From positions 1 to 32,335 of the forward strand of contig JANLHF010000023.1 in the NCBI GenBank assembly GCA_024653825.1: a stretch of 32,335 nucleotides of DNA, read 5' to 3'. This stretch comes from Patescibacteria group bacterium. Its GTDB lineage: Bacteria > Patescibacteriota > Minisyncoccia > Phycocordibacterales > Phycocordibacteraceae. This document shows, piece after piece, positions 12,001-16,710 of the stretch; within the stretch, counting starts at the first letter, position 1, and the number at the start of each line of letters is the position of its first letter. The position numbers and the translations under genes were made by a program. The notes under the pieces were generated by a model. It searched no databases and was not told where the DNA came from. It saw only the letters and a program-made list of their open reading frames with translations.

Positions 12001-12325
12001 GACCTCGACCACACTTTCATTAGAGGCAGCACCGACCACTGATGCAACTTCGACTACCGCGATGGCGACCACGACCGAAGCAGTGCTGACCTCGCTTGAA
12101 GTAACGACGCCCATCATTATCACCGATGTCGCGACTTCGACAGAAGCAACTACCACGACCGATACGACCACGACTATTGATGCTTCAGTGACTAGCTCGA
12201 CGACGACAGACACTCTTATCGCTGCTCCCGCGGACACAATCGCTCCGCCCGTTCCTGTCGATACGACCACGACTGCGATCAATGATACTGTTCCGACCGA
12301 CTCGGCGACAACAACAACTCCCTAG
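2..12325 (+). CDS. Giant GNVGIGTTSP-repeat fibre-like protein with C-terminal S74 chaperone domain (5' partial)
   Basis: The reading frame is open from base 2, and the residues before the track's GTG at 83 (LSIGTSTPWG, LLTVGTSSP) are already repeat units, so the true start lies outside the window. Numbering here starts at that GTG. About 27 GNVGIGxxxP-type motifs separate variable modules: an unknown globular domain (about 27-195), three YadA-head-like blocks (about 306-481, 1095-1313, 2939-3140), a CBM-like jelly roll (about 1350-1481), an AENYP...GDVV beta domain (about 3590-3740), a peptidase S74 intramolecular chaperone (from about 3767) with a coiled coil (about 3850-3880), a CVDDQC pair (3933/3938) and a Thr/Ser-rich tail. 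S74 proteins are typically trimeric fibres. Surface display and adhesion are inferred. No LPXTG motif or C-terminal membrane anchor is visible, and any signal peptide lies upstream. The identity as an S74 repeat protein is confident; the function is not. Confidence 0.9.
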   Translation, partial: AGRLSIGTSTPWGNGLLTVGTSSPLLYVDSNTGNVGIGTSTPSQMLEVNGTFKAAATKVGTFVSEKSFTVSFPSGVDNQKVKLYWPTGVRVQGGYEVTVAAGWNWFIASGMIQKRFGVQAQESGTIYVQQTDVPFVLGATGNAFTISDLQWDSVNLRWYIVIADIQNNAQSGNNITIHVKSYVYPGESDTWYLAAADQMAVSDVYSDDATVYPALAANTPNNFGIGTTSPLARLDVVGALSQTTPLLQVSKLGASYATSTAFIIDSTGNVGIGTTSPYAKLSIVGSAVADSFNVTSSVGYQQGGITLLTASTTAFNTFVGFGVGTSTTSGIKNTFFGYQSGQANTSGNGSTAVGYQALFSNLTNINNTAIGNGALKLMNGGEGNTALGSGAMTNSTSGNYNVALGLNAMSNSTGSSNVAIGHASLNPAGIFTGSFNTMIGRYAGTDLQSGSNNTYVGYNTGASLIAAESGNTLIGYQADAIAGATNAAAIGNGAYAGASNAFVLGNASSNVGIGTTTPFAKLAVGGAAGDTTGTGYFSGALTANSLNLSNGILTSTAGLSITSGGAGDLTLDSGSGTINIASGDDILAVGANSNIGSVGVKFNTVYADTISATTLVGVVVGGATNAADWIINNDNASADTEPMTLAFERGSVTPNALLSWNSAENAKRFEFNQPLFIQSADASTTLTTLDLKSVAGQTADIFRIASSSGDYLFNIAASGNVGIGTTTPAYKLDVNGDFRVGVAGAVANSLYVNTTAGNVGIGGTGVPNFIGVNANSHVLTISGDVTGGNFYRGVLELRNPGEGLVDNGDIYFVGGSTQATAAYASIGSGSEGLGGASGYGSILTFTTKADNGAAAQRLRITSTGNVGIGTTSPWAQLSVNPNGITGPAFVVGSSTVTNFIVTNGGNVGIGTASPVAPLNIEGLTSGALVPLLYLQQGGSSPNYGFIFNVDNVTTGNLFLDRITNGSNVGTAMTITPNLNIGIGNTSPDSSGARIVVSPTNTTGSAVYQGLDVSNNIDANFHIDITGSAATDKRAVLGSTVASALAFQTGGTEKMRVTSGGNVGIGTTTPSYKLDVAGFINTDQYSGYKQAGNTILYASTTNFSTLVGIGQPTLTPSIAGGMTSFGYQALGNATSSSYNTAIGYKALLGNAVDSSGLSNTAIGYEALRDNSSGGLNTAIGVSALASHSTGSYNTALGANALLFDTAGEQNTANGSYALYSNTIGSFNTAGGVGALLYNTTGSNNAAFGVSALENNASATNTVAVGYKAGFGVLGQSAFQNATLLGYQAGLGLTTGNNNTLLGYQAGSNLTTGSGNVIIGYNISATSSMATNSLNIGNLIFGTGLDGTDTTLSSGNVGIGTTTPDTKLSVNGTIYSSITELVTNGTFSSDISGWTDNSGVGSSIAWSSGFSGSLLLSGATANAIADQTLTTRIGARYIVKVTAPAAAHNFDVRIGSTLGGTDLLDETIYSGSVSGSFTFFFTASSATTYFRVFTASDGNYVDNISVTQASLIAEGNVGIGTSSPAGPLHVVNVVGGSDVLRLDTTGTGADQPVDIRLGSNNAKGLRIYASTNELGFQPEGAGFQFYSNSSANFPGQVYFDSGAHDSAAIMFRTSASSTNITERMRITSSGNIGIGITTPTSRLQIKGFNQLAASSSLSVLDSSSNSLFDVKNNGNVGIGTTSPFAKLSVAGDIYADGNLTVGGLTATSSISAPYFTATDAAATSTFAGGLTVGTSQFVVQQATGNVGIGTANPGSSLDVNGIIHTNNYLRLGSSATDSNWQLGFETSPVSAQLVTGYATVLNAAASASQGFMFRNGPTGSSLMELNDTNVYIAGNVGIGTSSPQVSLDVAGLTRYSETSSFTQPTNGKGIEFVYRTDSGNDYGFVQSYDRTNSVYKDLHIDALPLNLNRYSAGGVNIAAAGLVNIGNIQQSLGKLQVFGVYTGAADNIVLSLNSGASGVASKIHFSDSVNWNWTIGGYGDTTGDFVFNSGAWAGALGTERMRIKQTGDVRIGTYTNTSYDEKVAIVGAKVPFVGIPQNQLAVVDNTSMAAGVGGAISFEGSYTGTTLTSFAAIAGVKSNGTDANYDGDFTIGTRVHGGNITEKVRVLANGNVGIGIVNPAYALDVKGQSGTSNLFNVASSTGTSQLMVDSRGRLNVNSTSATANLARAEIVAQDSDQIALHVSHINSSGGVSTAWGIKVDGNHPNNTSQYYGMQIAPLQSYTASMTGLDITYSASYGTSKGINIVLSKSLDASTPGYGISSSIISTGTTNNSELLAGDFKISQTGGASTDVQNVARFQNASITGDSKFLTFGTEASYTERGTIFYDRINNALDINGNNALSLSTGGTVREFISSTGNVGIGTTSPWGLLSVNPNGITGPSFVIGSSTQNSLVFTQDNNLRLYSMGNPLVYSEFSRGDTNGYTVFNQVANNFGYSFNNNGIAYLSIQGGGVGPTISGNGGLNLTTTNNTDLLNMMGSVRIGYSGTNNYIIPITDNLISNGTVTQRWSSLHVGTGDSSFAGNVGIGTTSPTQKLDVYATANGGGIVINNSGGATALRLNTDNVATSDYRNWALVTNYTTNGSLAFQVGSARGVEAYGGTEVMTMTKEGNVGIGTTSPSTKFSVGGAAGDTTGHGYFTGGLGVGVVNTTAGSLQVSGTGTFGNLTTTGSDSAILLSNTGAATIKESGGGYLVISTASNNIYLDPAGDLYLRSGGGFTQAVVTATASADRYLTLTGSNGGAPTIGTSAGNLNLTPANSATTTVANGFIAGTGGTGLVVQQTSGNVGIGTTSPATTLSVDGNGYLTGGLGVGVVNTTAGTLSVSGLATLTGGAVTDAANGYALFTGDPSSYNISRDGVTVSVKSGGVISLVAPQGVSVSAAFSATAGLTTLSNASTTQLSVSNTAYFPGSGIWNSSGNVGIGNTNPQYTLDVTGTANITGTTTIQGLTVGKGASSLPANTVFGVGAGASFTTANNNIAIGTNALATAAATGDRQIAIGTSALQNADNYLNVAIGYLAGSSINTGQENVILGGYVATAMTTGSQNVFLGGSVAQQGVLTGGLNTFVGYGIASGLNLTSAFSNTAVGGVALASLTTGQYNVVMGRRAGFMISSGSNNVIIGGTDGTADSVLSTGSANTIIGQQAGVTTTGGGNVMLGYRAGSFEAGSNSFYVDNQNRTNTAGDKTGALLYGTFNATPASQTLVINASTTVAQNLSVLGTGNSYFAGNVGIGTTSPWKALSVVGGVAFPDLETNTDNADYPIILKKTDGTLMYESVMTVNPANDTLDVGNLHLFTSGTIRADNAALILATNYFNPGIALTTGGSNKAIIGDTTDRTIGIADRLQIPGTTEITSSLGFSMWSADALSSRIEFGKSRGAALGTNTIVQNNDVLATIAGYGANGSTFTNAANIFMEVDGTPGATTDMPGRLTFYTTPDGSGTALERMRIDNAGNVGIGTTSPASKLVVYGSDSSYGMARIVNSSANGEASIAFRDSSDSDSQSWVIGKNLSSSGTDSFGFYSVTGTHLTITQGGNVGIGTTSPWAQLSVNPNGITGPSFAIGSSTKTDFIVTNGGNVGIGNLSPTAGLHIGSAASGKNVRVANGWLCVDSNDTCTGAGTAGTIYTVDVDVQGADVAENYPTLDAILEAGDVVTTDGSNQGYVSKAVSTFTVLGVVSTKPGLLLNGYKSEDFPNASNVPIALNGRVPVKVSSGNGFISIGDRLALSSTTPGVAVKALHSGETIGVALAPYNSDTVGSINVFVSPQYWLAPGDISVDVITGRVGIGTTTPNHTLTVAGDVGAIAFVNTSTRSAKKDIEYSTASSTSDRLNQLVNLKVATYRYTIENQADPLRIGLIAEDTQSIAPEILSADGKGVDLYKLATFTLSGVQALADKVASAETRLTSLEERVAILERMAIGTKTDFADTATSTVATSTPFSIGFISSLFGQITEWLADAGNGIGDLFAKTFHASEQICVDDQCLTKGDVKTLLDYVHAQTASVADNSGSSGISISPVATSTTLSLEAAPTTDATSTTAMATTTEAVLTSLEVTTPIIITDVATSTEATTTTDTTTTIDASVTSSTTTDTLIAAPADTIAPPVPVDTTTTAINDTVPTDSATTTTP
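998..1525 (+). repeat. YadA-head-like beta-roll block 1 in giant protein
   Basis: The translation has tandem units of about 14-25 residues built on N-T/V-A-x-G-x-x-A-L, such as NTAIGNGAL, NTALGSGAM, NVALGLNAM and NVAIGHASL. This is the pattern of trimeric autotransporter (YadA-type) head repeats, which form left-handed beta-rolls. The block ends at a SNVGIGTTTP linker. The match is by eye; no profile was run. Confidence 0.7.
3365..4020 (+). repeat. YadA-head-like beta-roll block 2 in giant protein
   Basis: This is a second run of NTAIGYKAL, NTAIGYEAL, NTAIGVSAL, NTALGANAL and similar units. It is the most regular of the three blocks. The bases 'aacacggctattggatac' recur at about 3413 and 3473, which points to recent tandem duplication of the unit. 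Confidence 0.72.
4130..4526 (+). other. CBM4/9-like jelly-roll domain inserted in giant protein
   Basis: Residues about 1350-1481 read LVTNGTFSSDISGWT at the start, alternate through beta strands and end in YVDNISVTQAS. N-G-x-F...GW at the front and V-D-N-I/V-x-V at the back are typical of CBM4/9-like and related galactose-binding-like jelly rolls. The segment sits between two GNVGIGT linkers. Carbohydrate binding is inferred from fold resemblance only. Confidence 0.6.
8897..9500 (+). repeat. YadA-head-like beta-roll block 3 in giant protein
   Basis: This is a third run of units such as NNIAIGTNAL, QIAIGTSAL, LNVAIGYLAG, NTAVGGVAL and GNVMLGYRAG. It ends in NSFYVDNQNR, a closing motif common after such blocks. 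It is more diverged than block 2. Confidence 0.7.
10840..11265 (+). other. Pre-S74 beta domain (AENYP...GDVV...GRVPVKV) of giant protein
   Basis: The segment contains ADVAENYPTLDAILEAGDVV, later VLGVVSTKPG, NGRVPVKVSS and GDRLALSSTTPGVAVKA. Similar blocks often precede S74 domains in tail-fibre-like proteins. I know no assigned biochemical role for it. Two cysteines (LCVDSNDTC) lie just before it. Confidence 0.5.
11381..11700 (+). other. Peptidase S74 / endosialidase-type intramolecular chaperone domain
   Basis: The domain starts at STRSAKKDIEYS, followed by LVNLKVATYRY, LRIGLIAEDTQSIAPEI, VDLYKLATFTLSGVQAL and a heptad-like coiled coil ending LEERVAILERM. In characterised S74 chaperones a Ser five residues before a Lys forms the self-cleaving dyad, and cleavage is just before the Ser. 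S3767 and K3772 have that spacing. Self-processing would detach about 314 C-terminal residues. Confidence 0.8.
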
Positions 12326-12924
12326 GTTTCCTTGCGATTCGTGAGCGCGGCGCGGAGGGTCTCGGCGTCGGAGTATTCGAGCTCGCTACCAGTCGCGAGA
12401 CCGCGACCGAGCTGAGACGTTTTTGCTTGGTCGCGATACGGAGCGAGCAACTCGCGGACGCGATCAACGGTGTGTTCTCCTTCGCTCGTGGCCGAGAGCG
12501 CGAGGACGATTTCTCGTAATCCATTTTTCAAACGTTTCTCTACGATGTTCATCAACTCCTTTTCGCGAATTGCACCTTTGCCCGAGAGGGTGAGCACGCC
12601 ACCGAGCACAAAATAACGACCTTTGTAAGTGCCAGCACGCTCCACGGCCGCGAGATCCTGGTCCTTCTCGACAATCATTAAAAGAGTATCATCGCGTTTT
12701 GTGTCGGCACAATAATTGCAAATGGGCACAGTACTGCCATTATGGAAGCGCAGGCAATCGGGGCACTGTCGAACGTCCTTGCCCAAAGAGGCGATAAGAG
12801 TGGCGAGCTTTGTGCGCTCTATCGCGGGAGCGGCGAGCAAATAATAAACGAAACGCTTTCCCTGGCGTGGACCGATGCCAGGGAGTCGTGCGAGCGCAGA
12901 TGCCAATTCATCGATGTGATCCAT
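12322..12924 (-). CDS. recR: Recombination mediator protein RecR
   Basis: RecR works with RecO (and RecF) to load RecA on SSB-coated gaps during recombinational repair in the cytoplasm. The 200-residue length is normal. The order is normal too: a helix-hairpin-helix (LPGIGPRQGKRF, about 14-25), a four-cysteine zinc finger (CPDC 54-57, CNYC 69-72) and a Toprim domain from about 81 (LLMIVEKDQDLAAVE, YFVLGGVLTLSGKG). It is the last gene of the corA-cysS-dnaB-recR run. Its ATG shares one base with the dnaB TGA stop, which suggests translational coupling. Its TAG stop and the giant gene's TAG stop overlap within the palindrome CTAG. No Shine-Dalgarno site is visible. Confidence 0.95.
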   Translation of the reverse strand: MDHIDELASALARLPGIGPRQGKRFVYYLLAAPAIERTKLATLIASLGKDVRQCPDCLRFHNGSTVPICNYCADTKRDDTLLMIVEKDQDLAAVERAGTYKGRYFVLGGVLTLSGKGAIREKELMNIVEKRLKNGLREIVLALSATSEGEHTVDRVRELLAPYRDQAKTSQLGRGLATGSELEYSDAETLRAALTNRKET

Positions 12925-14279
12925 CAGAATTCTTGTGCCAGTTCACCATACCCGGCCGTATCTACCGGCTGGAATGTGGCGCGCTTCTCGTCAAAGAAGA
13001 GTTCGGTTTTTCCGGTCGGCCCGTTGCGATGTTTTTCAATCAAGATTTCGGCGATATTCGGACGGTCGCTCTCTTTGTTGGCCTTATCGTCACGATGGAT
13101 GAACATCACCACGTCAGCATCTTGTTCAATAGAGCCCGAGTCGCGCAGGTCGGAGAGGCGGGGCCTGCCTCCGCGCTGTTCGACCGCGCGCGAGAGCTGT
13201 GAGAGCGCGATGACTGGCACCTCAAGCTCGCGCGCAAGCCCTTTGAGCGAACGGGAAATTTCAGTGATTTGTTGGACCATAGAGTCAGATGCTTTGGTTG
13301 TGGTCGGCGCCATCAGCTGAAGATAATCCACGATAATGAGCCCAATACCACGTTCACGCTTCAGCCGGCGCGCGACGGCGCGCATCGCGAGGATGTTGTT
13401 GCCCGGCTTGTCGTCGATGTAGATGGGCGCTTTTGAAAGGACCTCGAGCGCATCGCGGATACGGCTGAAGTCCTCCTCCTCCTTTACTTGTCCGGTGCGC
13501 AGCTTCCAAGAATTGACGAATGATTCGGCGGAGAGCATACGATCGATAATCTGCTCAGAACTCATTTCAAGCGAGAAGATACCGACGGGAACGTTGTGGC
13601 GCACTGCGGCGTTGCGTGCGATGTCAAGCGCGAGAGATGTTTTACCGACCGAAGGACGGGCGGCAATAATCACAAGATCGGAAGGATGAAAGCCCGAGAG
13701 GAGATTGTCGAGAGCGTCGAAGCCCGAAGGTACCCCGCGGATGCCGTCTTCTTTGTGCGAAAGCGCCTCGATGCGTTCCCATGCCTCGTGAATTTTGTCG
13801 CCGATGGCGGTGAACTTATGCGCGGCGGATGCGTTGCCGATAGCGTAGATGCTTTTCTCCGCTTCGTCGAGCACCTCCATTGTTTCGCGACCTTCATCGT
13901 AGGCGGATTCTGAAATACCGTATGCAGCATCGATAAGAGAGCGCATCAAGAATTTGCGCGAGACGAGTTCGGCGTAGTGTGAGAAATTGCCGGGTGCTGG
14001 TGCTGAGCCGGCGAGCTCGGCGAGGTAGGAGCGGCTCCCGCTGCGTTCAAGCAACCCCTGTCCTTGCAATTTTTCAGAAAGAGAGAGGAGGTCGATTGGT
14101 TCGCCACGTTCAGCGAGCTCGCGCATCGCGCCGAAAATGAGGCGATGCTTTTCCGCGTAGAAGGAATCTGGATGTATGAGATCTGAAACGTCGTGAATAG
14201 CGTCCGGTTTTAGAAGGAGAGCGCCGAGAAGAGCACGTTCGGACTCAAGGGATTGTGGGGGGATGCGGTCGGCTGCCAT
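12924..14279 (-). CDS. dnaB: Replicative DNA helicase DnaB
   Basis: DnaB is the hexameric replication-fork helicase. The N-terminal domain (PPQSLESERALLGALLL) is followed by the RecA-like ATPase. Walker A is ARPSVGKTS (about 207-215), Walker B ends in IIVDYLQLM (Asp about 318), and the ALSQLSRAVEQRGGRPRLSDLRDSGSIEQDAD block is typical. There is no intein. The ORF track starts at 14288, but TGATACAAT overlaps that ATG, and the second in-frame ATG at 14279 lies 7 nt after the TACAAT hexamer, the layout seen at other starts here. I therefore prefer 14279 (451 aa); no conserved residue is lost. The gene begins just after cysS and may have its own promoter within the cysS end. Confidence 0.95.
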   Translation of the reverse strand: MAADRIPPQSLESERALLGALLLKPDAIHDVSDLIHPDSFYAEKHRLIFGAMRELAERGEPIDLLSLSEKLQGQGLLERSGSRSYLAELAGSAPAPGNFSHYAELVSRKFLMRSLIDAAYGISESAYDEGRETMEVLDEAEKSIYAIGNASAAHKFTAIGDKIHEAWERIEALSHKEDGIRGVPSGFDALDNLLSGFHPSDLVIIAARPSVGKTSLALDIARNAAVRHNVPVGIFSLEMSSEQIIDRMLSAESFVNSWKLRTGQVKEEEDFSRIRDALEVLSKAPIYIDDKPGNNILAMRAVARRLKRERGIGLIIVDYLQLMAPTTTKASDSMVQQITEISRSLKGLARELEVPVIALSQLSRAVEQRGGRPRLSDLRDSGSIEQDADVVMFIHRDDKANKESDRPNIAEILIEKHRNGPTGKTELFFDEKRATFQPVDTAGYGELAQEF

Positions 14280-14292
14280 TGCCGCCATTGTA

Positions 14293-15750
14293 TCAAAGAG
14301 TCGTCCGAGTCAACACCGGACCATCAGGCCCGTCATCCACATGATATCCACTGTTTTCAATCTCATTCCTGAGGCGGTCTGCCAAGATAAAGTCTTTTGC
14401 CGTCCGGGCTAGCTCGCGCCGTGAGAGGAGGTTGCGCACTTTCCCCGGCACATCATCCTTTACGGTCGCGCCTGTGGAGGAAGTAGGTATAAGTGCAAGG
14501 CCGAAATGTGCGTCGGCCTCAAGTAAGAGGCCCCATTTTTCCTCAGGAGTGTACTCTTCGCTCTTAAGCGAATCCCAGAGAATACCGAGCGCCTGTGGTG
14601 TCGCGAGATCGTCGCGAACTGCCACGAGAAAACGCCCAAGCGCTTCCGAGGGCGCGCGAACACGTTTAGATTCTTCAGCCACAACCTTCGCATTTTTCTG
14701 AAGTCGCTCGAGCGCACTTGCCGCACCTGCGAGCGCGTCCCAAGAGAAGGAGAGGGGAGTACGATAATGCGCTTGCAGATAGAAATAGCGAAGCGCGAGC
14801 GGACGGAACCCTTTGGCAGTTACATCAGAAAGATCAAATACATTACCGAGCGACTTCGATACCTTCTCGTTCCCCATATTAAGGAATGCGTTATGCATCC
14901 AATAATGGACGAAGGTCCGTCCTGAGGCAGCTTCAGATTGCGCAATTTCATTGTTGTGATGCGTCATGATGTGGTCCTCGCCACCCGTATGGATGTCAAT
15001 CTCTTGTCCTAAGAGAGAACGGACCATCGCCGAACACTCAATATGCCAGCCCGGATTCCCCCGACCCCATGGGCTATCCCACTGCTGGAGATCATTCGCT
15101 TTTGCGGTACGCCAGAGAACGAAGTCTGAAGGGTGCCGCTTTCCCTTAACGACCGAGACGCGCGATCCCGCTTCAAGCTTCGCCGTATGCAGGCCACCGA
15201 GTCTGCCGTAATTTTGAAATTTCCCCGTATCGAAATAAAGACCATCGGAGAGCTGATACGCAAACCCTTTTTCTTCCAGCGTCTTCGCGAGTGCGATTTG
15301 TTCTTTTATGTATTCGGTTGCGCGCGGAAAACGAATATCATCGGTGTCGATATGCAAGTCGGCAAGATCTTCAAGAAATACCTTCGTGTATCGATCTGCG
15401 ATCATTTCAGGTGTCGTATGTTCGCGCTTTGCGCCCAGATTCATTTTATCTTCGCCACGGTCGCCGTCGCCCACGAGGTGCCCGACATCGGTGATATTGA
15501 TAACGCGACGTACTCGATAACCGGCGGCGCTAAGTACGCGCGCGACCGTGTCGGAAAAAACGTATGAGCGCAGGTTGCCGATATGCGCACGACTGTAGAC
15601 GGTCGGTCCGCAGGAATACATCGTGACGACGCCGAGACGTTGGGCGATGAACAGCTCTTTGTTGTTTGAGAGCGTGTTTATGAAAAATACTGGCGCGGGC
15701 CGGTGAACGGTCTCCTTACGTTTCCCAAATAGGCGAGCTAACCACTGCAT
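14293..15750 (-). CDS. cysS: Cysteinyl-tRNA synthetase
   Basis: CysS is a class I synthetase charging tRNA-Cys. Visible motifs are the zinc/active-site Cys in MYSCGPTVYSRAHIGN (C47, HIGN 56-59), the zinc ligands in HIECSAM (C239) and THHNNEIAQSE (H264, E268), and KVSKS (296-300) in place of the usual KMSKS. The 485-residue length is normal. An extra 20-25 residues (MQWLARLFGKRKETVHRPAP) precede the usual N-terminus. No better internal start was found, because the next Met lies inside the catalytic core. One base separates it from the upstream corA-like stop, and no promoter or Shine-Dalgarno site is visible, so it is probably co-transcribed with corA. Confidence 0.95.
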   Translation of the reverse strand: MQWLARLFGKRKETVHRPAPVFFINTLSNNKELFIAQRLGVVTMYSCGPTVYSRAHIGNLRSYVFSDTVARVLSAAGYRVRRVINITDVGHLVGDGDRGEDKMNLGAKREHTTPEMIADRYTKVFLEDLADLHIDTDDIRFPRATEYIKEQIALAKTLEEKGFAYQLSDGLYFDTGKFQNYGRLGGLHTAKLEAGSRVSVVKGKRHPSDFVLWRTAKANDLQQWDSPWGRGNPGWHIECSAMVRSLLGQEIDIHTGGEDHIMTHHNNEIAQSEAASGRTFVHYWMHNAFLNMGNEKVSKSLGNVFDLSDVTAKGFRPLALRYFYLQAHYRTPLSFSWDALAGAASALERLQKNAKVVAEESKRVRAPSEALGRFLVAVRDDLATPQALGILWDSLKSEEYTPEEKWGLLLEADAHFGLALIPTSSTGATVKDDVPGKVRNLLSRRELARTAKDFILADRLRNEIENSGYHVDDGPDGPVLTRTTL

Positions 15751-15751
15751 A

Positions 15752-16669
15752 TTAGAGCCATCGCTTCTTGATAAAGAACGCCGTTAGAAGCGTTGCGACG
15801 CCAAGCATAATCCCAAGTACGATCCAGAAAGCGTGCGGCGAGTTGATGATTGGAGTGCCTTCTGTGCGCATTGCGAATGTCCAACTGATGAGTCCGAGTG
15901 GCAGGAAAATGAAATTGACGATGGTCAACGTCTTCATAATCTCGTTTTGACGCGCCTCGAGAAGAGCCATATTAGTCTCACGCATTTCAGTGGCGATAGC
16001 GCGGTGGGTCTTAATCAGCCGCTCAACCTGCGTGCGCTCATCGAGAATGCGCTGGGCGCGTTGAGCGAAGGAAACACCGAAGAATCCTCGGTGTGCGAGC
16101 GCTTTAAGGAAATGGTCGAGCGGCTCTTCTTGATTTGCGAGAGCTGCCTCTAGATGAAGAAATTCGCGGCTGATGTCGGATATGATGCGCACGGTCTGAC
16201 GCTCGTGTCCATCAAACATCTCGTGTTCAGTCCGTGCGAGGCTGTCCGCCACATGATTAGTATGGTCGCGCACCGAGGTGTAGAGATGCGCAAAGAGAAT
16301 TTCAATCAATACATCAGTGGAAATCGTGTGTTGGCTGGAAACAAGTTTCTGCGCCTCAAGCAGTTTCTTTAAATGATAGAGCGGAACGACTACTTCATAA
16401 CGGACCGTGATGATGAAATCTTTGCCAACAATGAAGTCGATTTCTTGGTTTTTTGCATCATTGCTCTTGTTTCCATGCGCCGGGAAATGAAGAACGAGAA
16501 GGGCATTGCCTTCGTCGCCCGCCGCTAGGGGCGACGGAGTGGGGGAGAGTAGTTCAGTCTCAATCCGTTCACTGATCGAGAATTCGTGCGCAATATGGCG
16601 GATCTCCTCTCCGCTCGGTTGTTCCAGATCAACCCACACCCCCCCCGGATACTCGTAACGGAATATCAT
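15752..16669 (-). CDS. CorA-family divalent cation transporter without the GMN motif
   Basis: CorA proteins are pentameric inner-membrane Mg2+ (or Co2+/Zn2+) channels. The 305-residue protein has the soluble N-terminal domain (WVDLEQPSGEEI...LLVLHFPAH), a long helical region and two C-terminal membrane helices (VNFIFLPLGLISWTF and AFWIVLGIMLGVATLLTAFF) ending in the basic KKRWL. Where the selectivity motif YGMNF is expected it reads FAMRTEG (about 265-271), so Gly and Asn are both replaced. The track start at 16786 runs over the divergent protease gene. The ATG at 16669 matches the family N-terminus and sits 6 nt after TGGTATTCT, so I chose it. It is the first gene of the corA-cysS-dnaB-recR run. 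The substrate is uncertain; ZntB-like transport is an alternative. Confidence 0.85.
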   Translation of the reverse strand: MIFRYEYPGGVWVDLEQPSGEEIRHIAHEFSISERIETELLSPTPSPLAAGDEGNALLVLHFPAHGNKSNDAKNQEIDFIVGKDFIITVRYEVVVPLYHLKKLLEAQKLVSSQHTISTDVLIEILFAHLYTSVRDHTNHVADSLARTEHEMFDGHERQTVRIISDISREFLHLEAALANQEEPLDHFLKALAHRGFFGVSFAQRAQRILDERTQVERLIKTHRAIATEMRETNMALLEARQNEIMKTLTIVNFIFLPLGLISWTFAMRTEGTPIINSPHAFWIVLGIMLGVATLLTAFFIKKRWL

Positions 16670-16675
16670 GGTTCT

Positions 16676-16684
16676 AGAATACCA
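16676..16684 (-). promoter_or_regulatory. Extended -10 for corA-like gene (leaderless)
   Basis: On the minus strand the sequence is TGGTATTCT, then 6 nt, then ATG (16669). The predicted transcript would begin at or next to the start codon. No clear -35 is visible. Confidence 0.55.
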
Positions 16685-16695
16685 TAACGTCTCTG

Positions 16696-16704
16696 TGATA
16701 CACT
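16696..16704 (+). promoter_or_regulatory. Extended -10 for S41 protease gene (leaderless)
   Basis: TGATACACT is followed by 6 nt and the ATG at 16711. The 41-bp corA/protease gap holds both divergent -10 elements and no room for a 5' leader on either side. Confidence 0.55.
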
Positions 16705-16710
16705 GCTCGC

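Noticed and set aside
12742-13320. 192-aa plus-strand ORF and neighbouring shadows
   Set aside because: They are antisense to recR and dnaB, and their open frames follow from the codon use of the real genes.
16513-16536. 8-bp hairpin CGTCGCCC/GGGCGACG within the corA-like gene
   Set aside because: It is inside coding sequence whose protein length matches the family, so there is no sign of an insertion, and it has no T run or position suggesting regulation.
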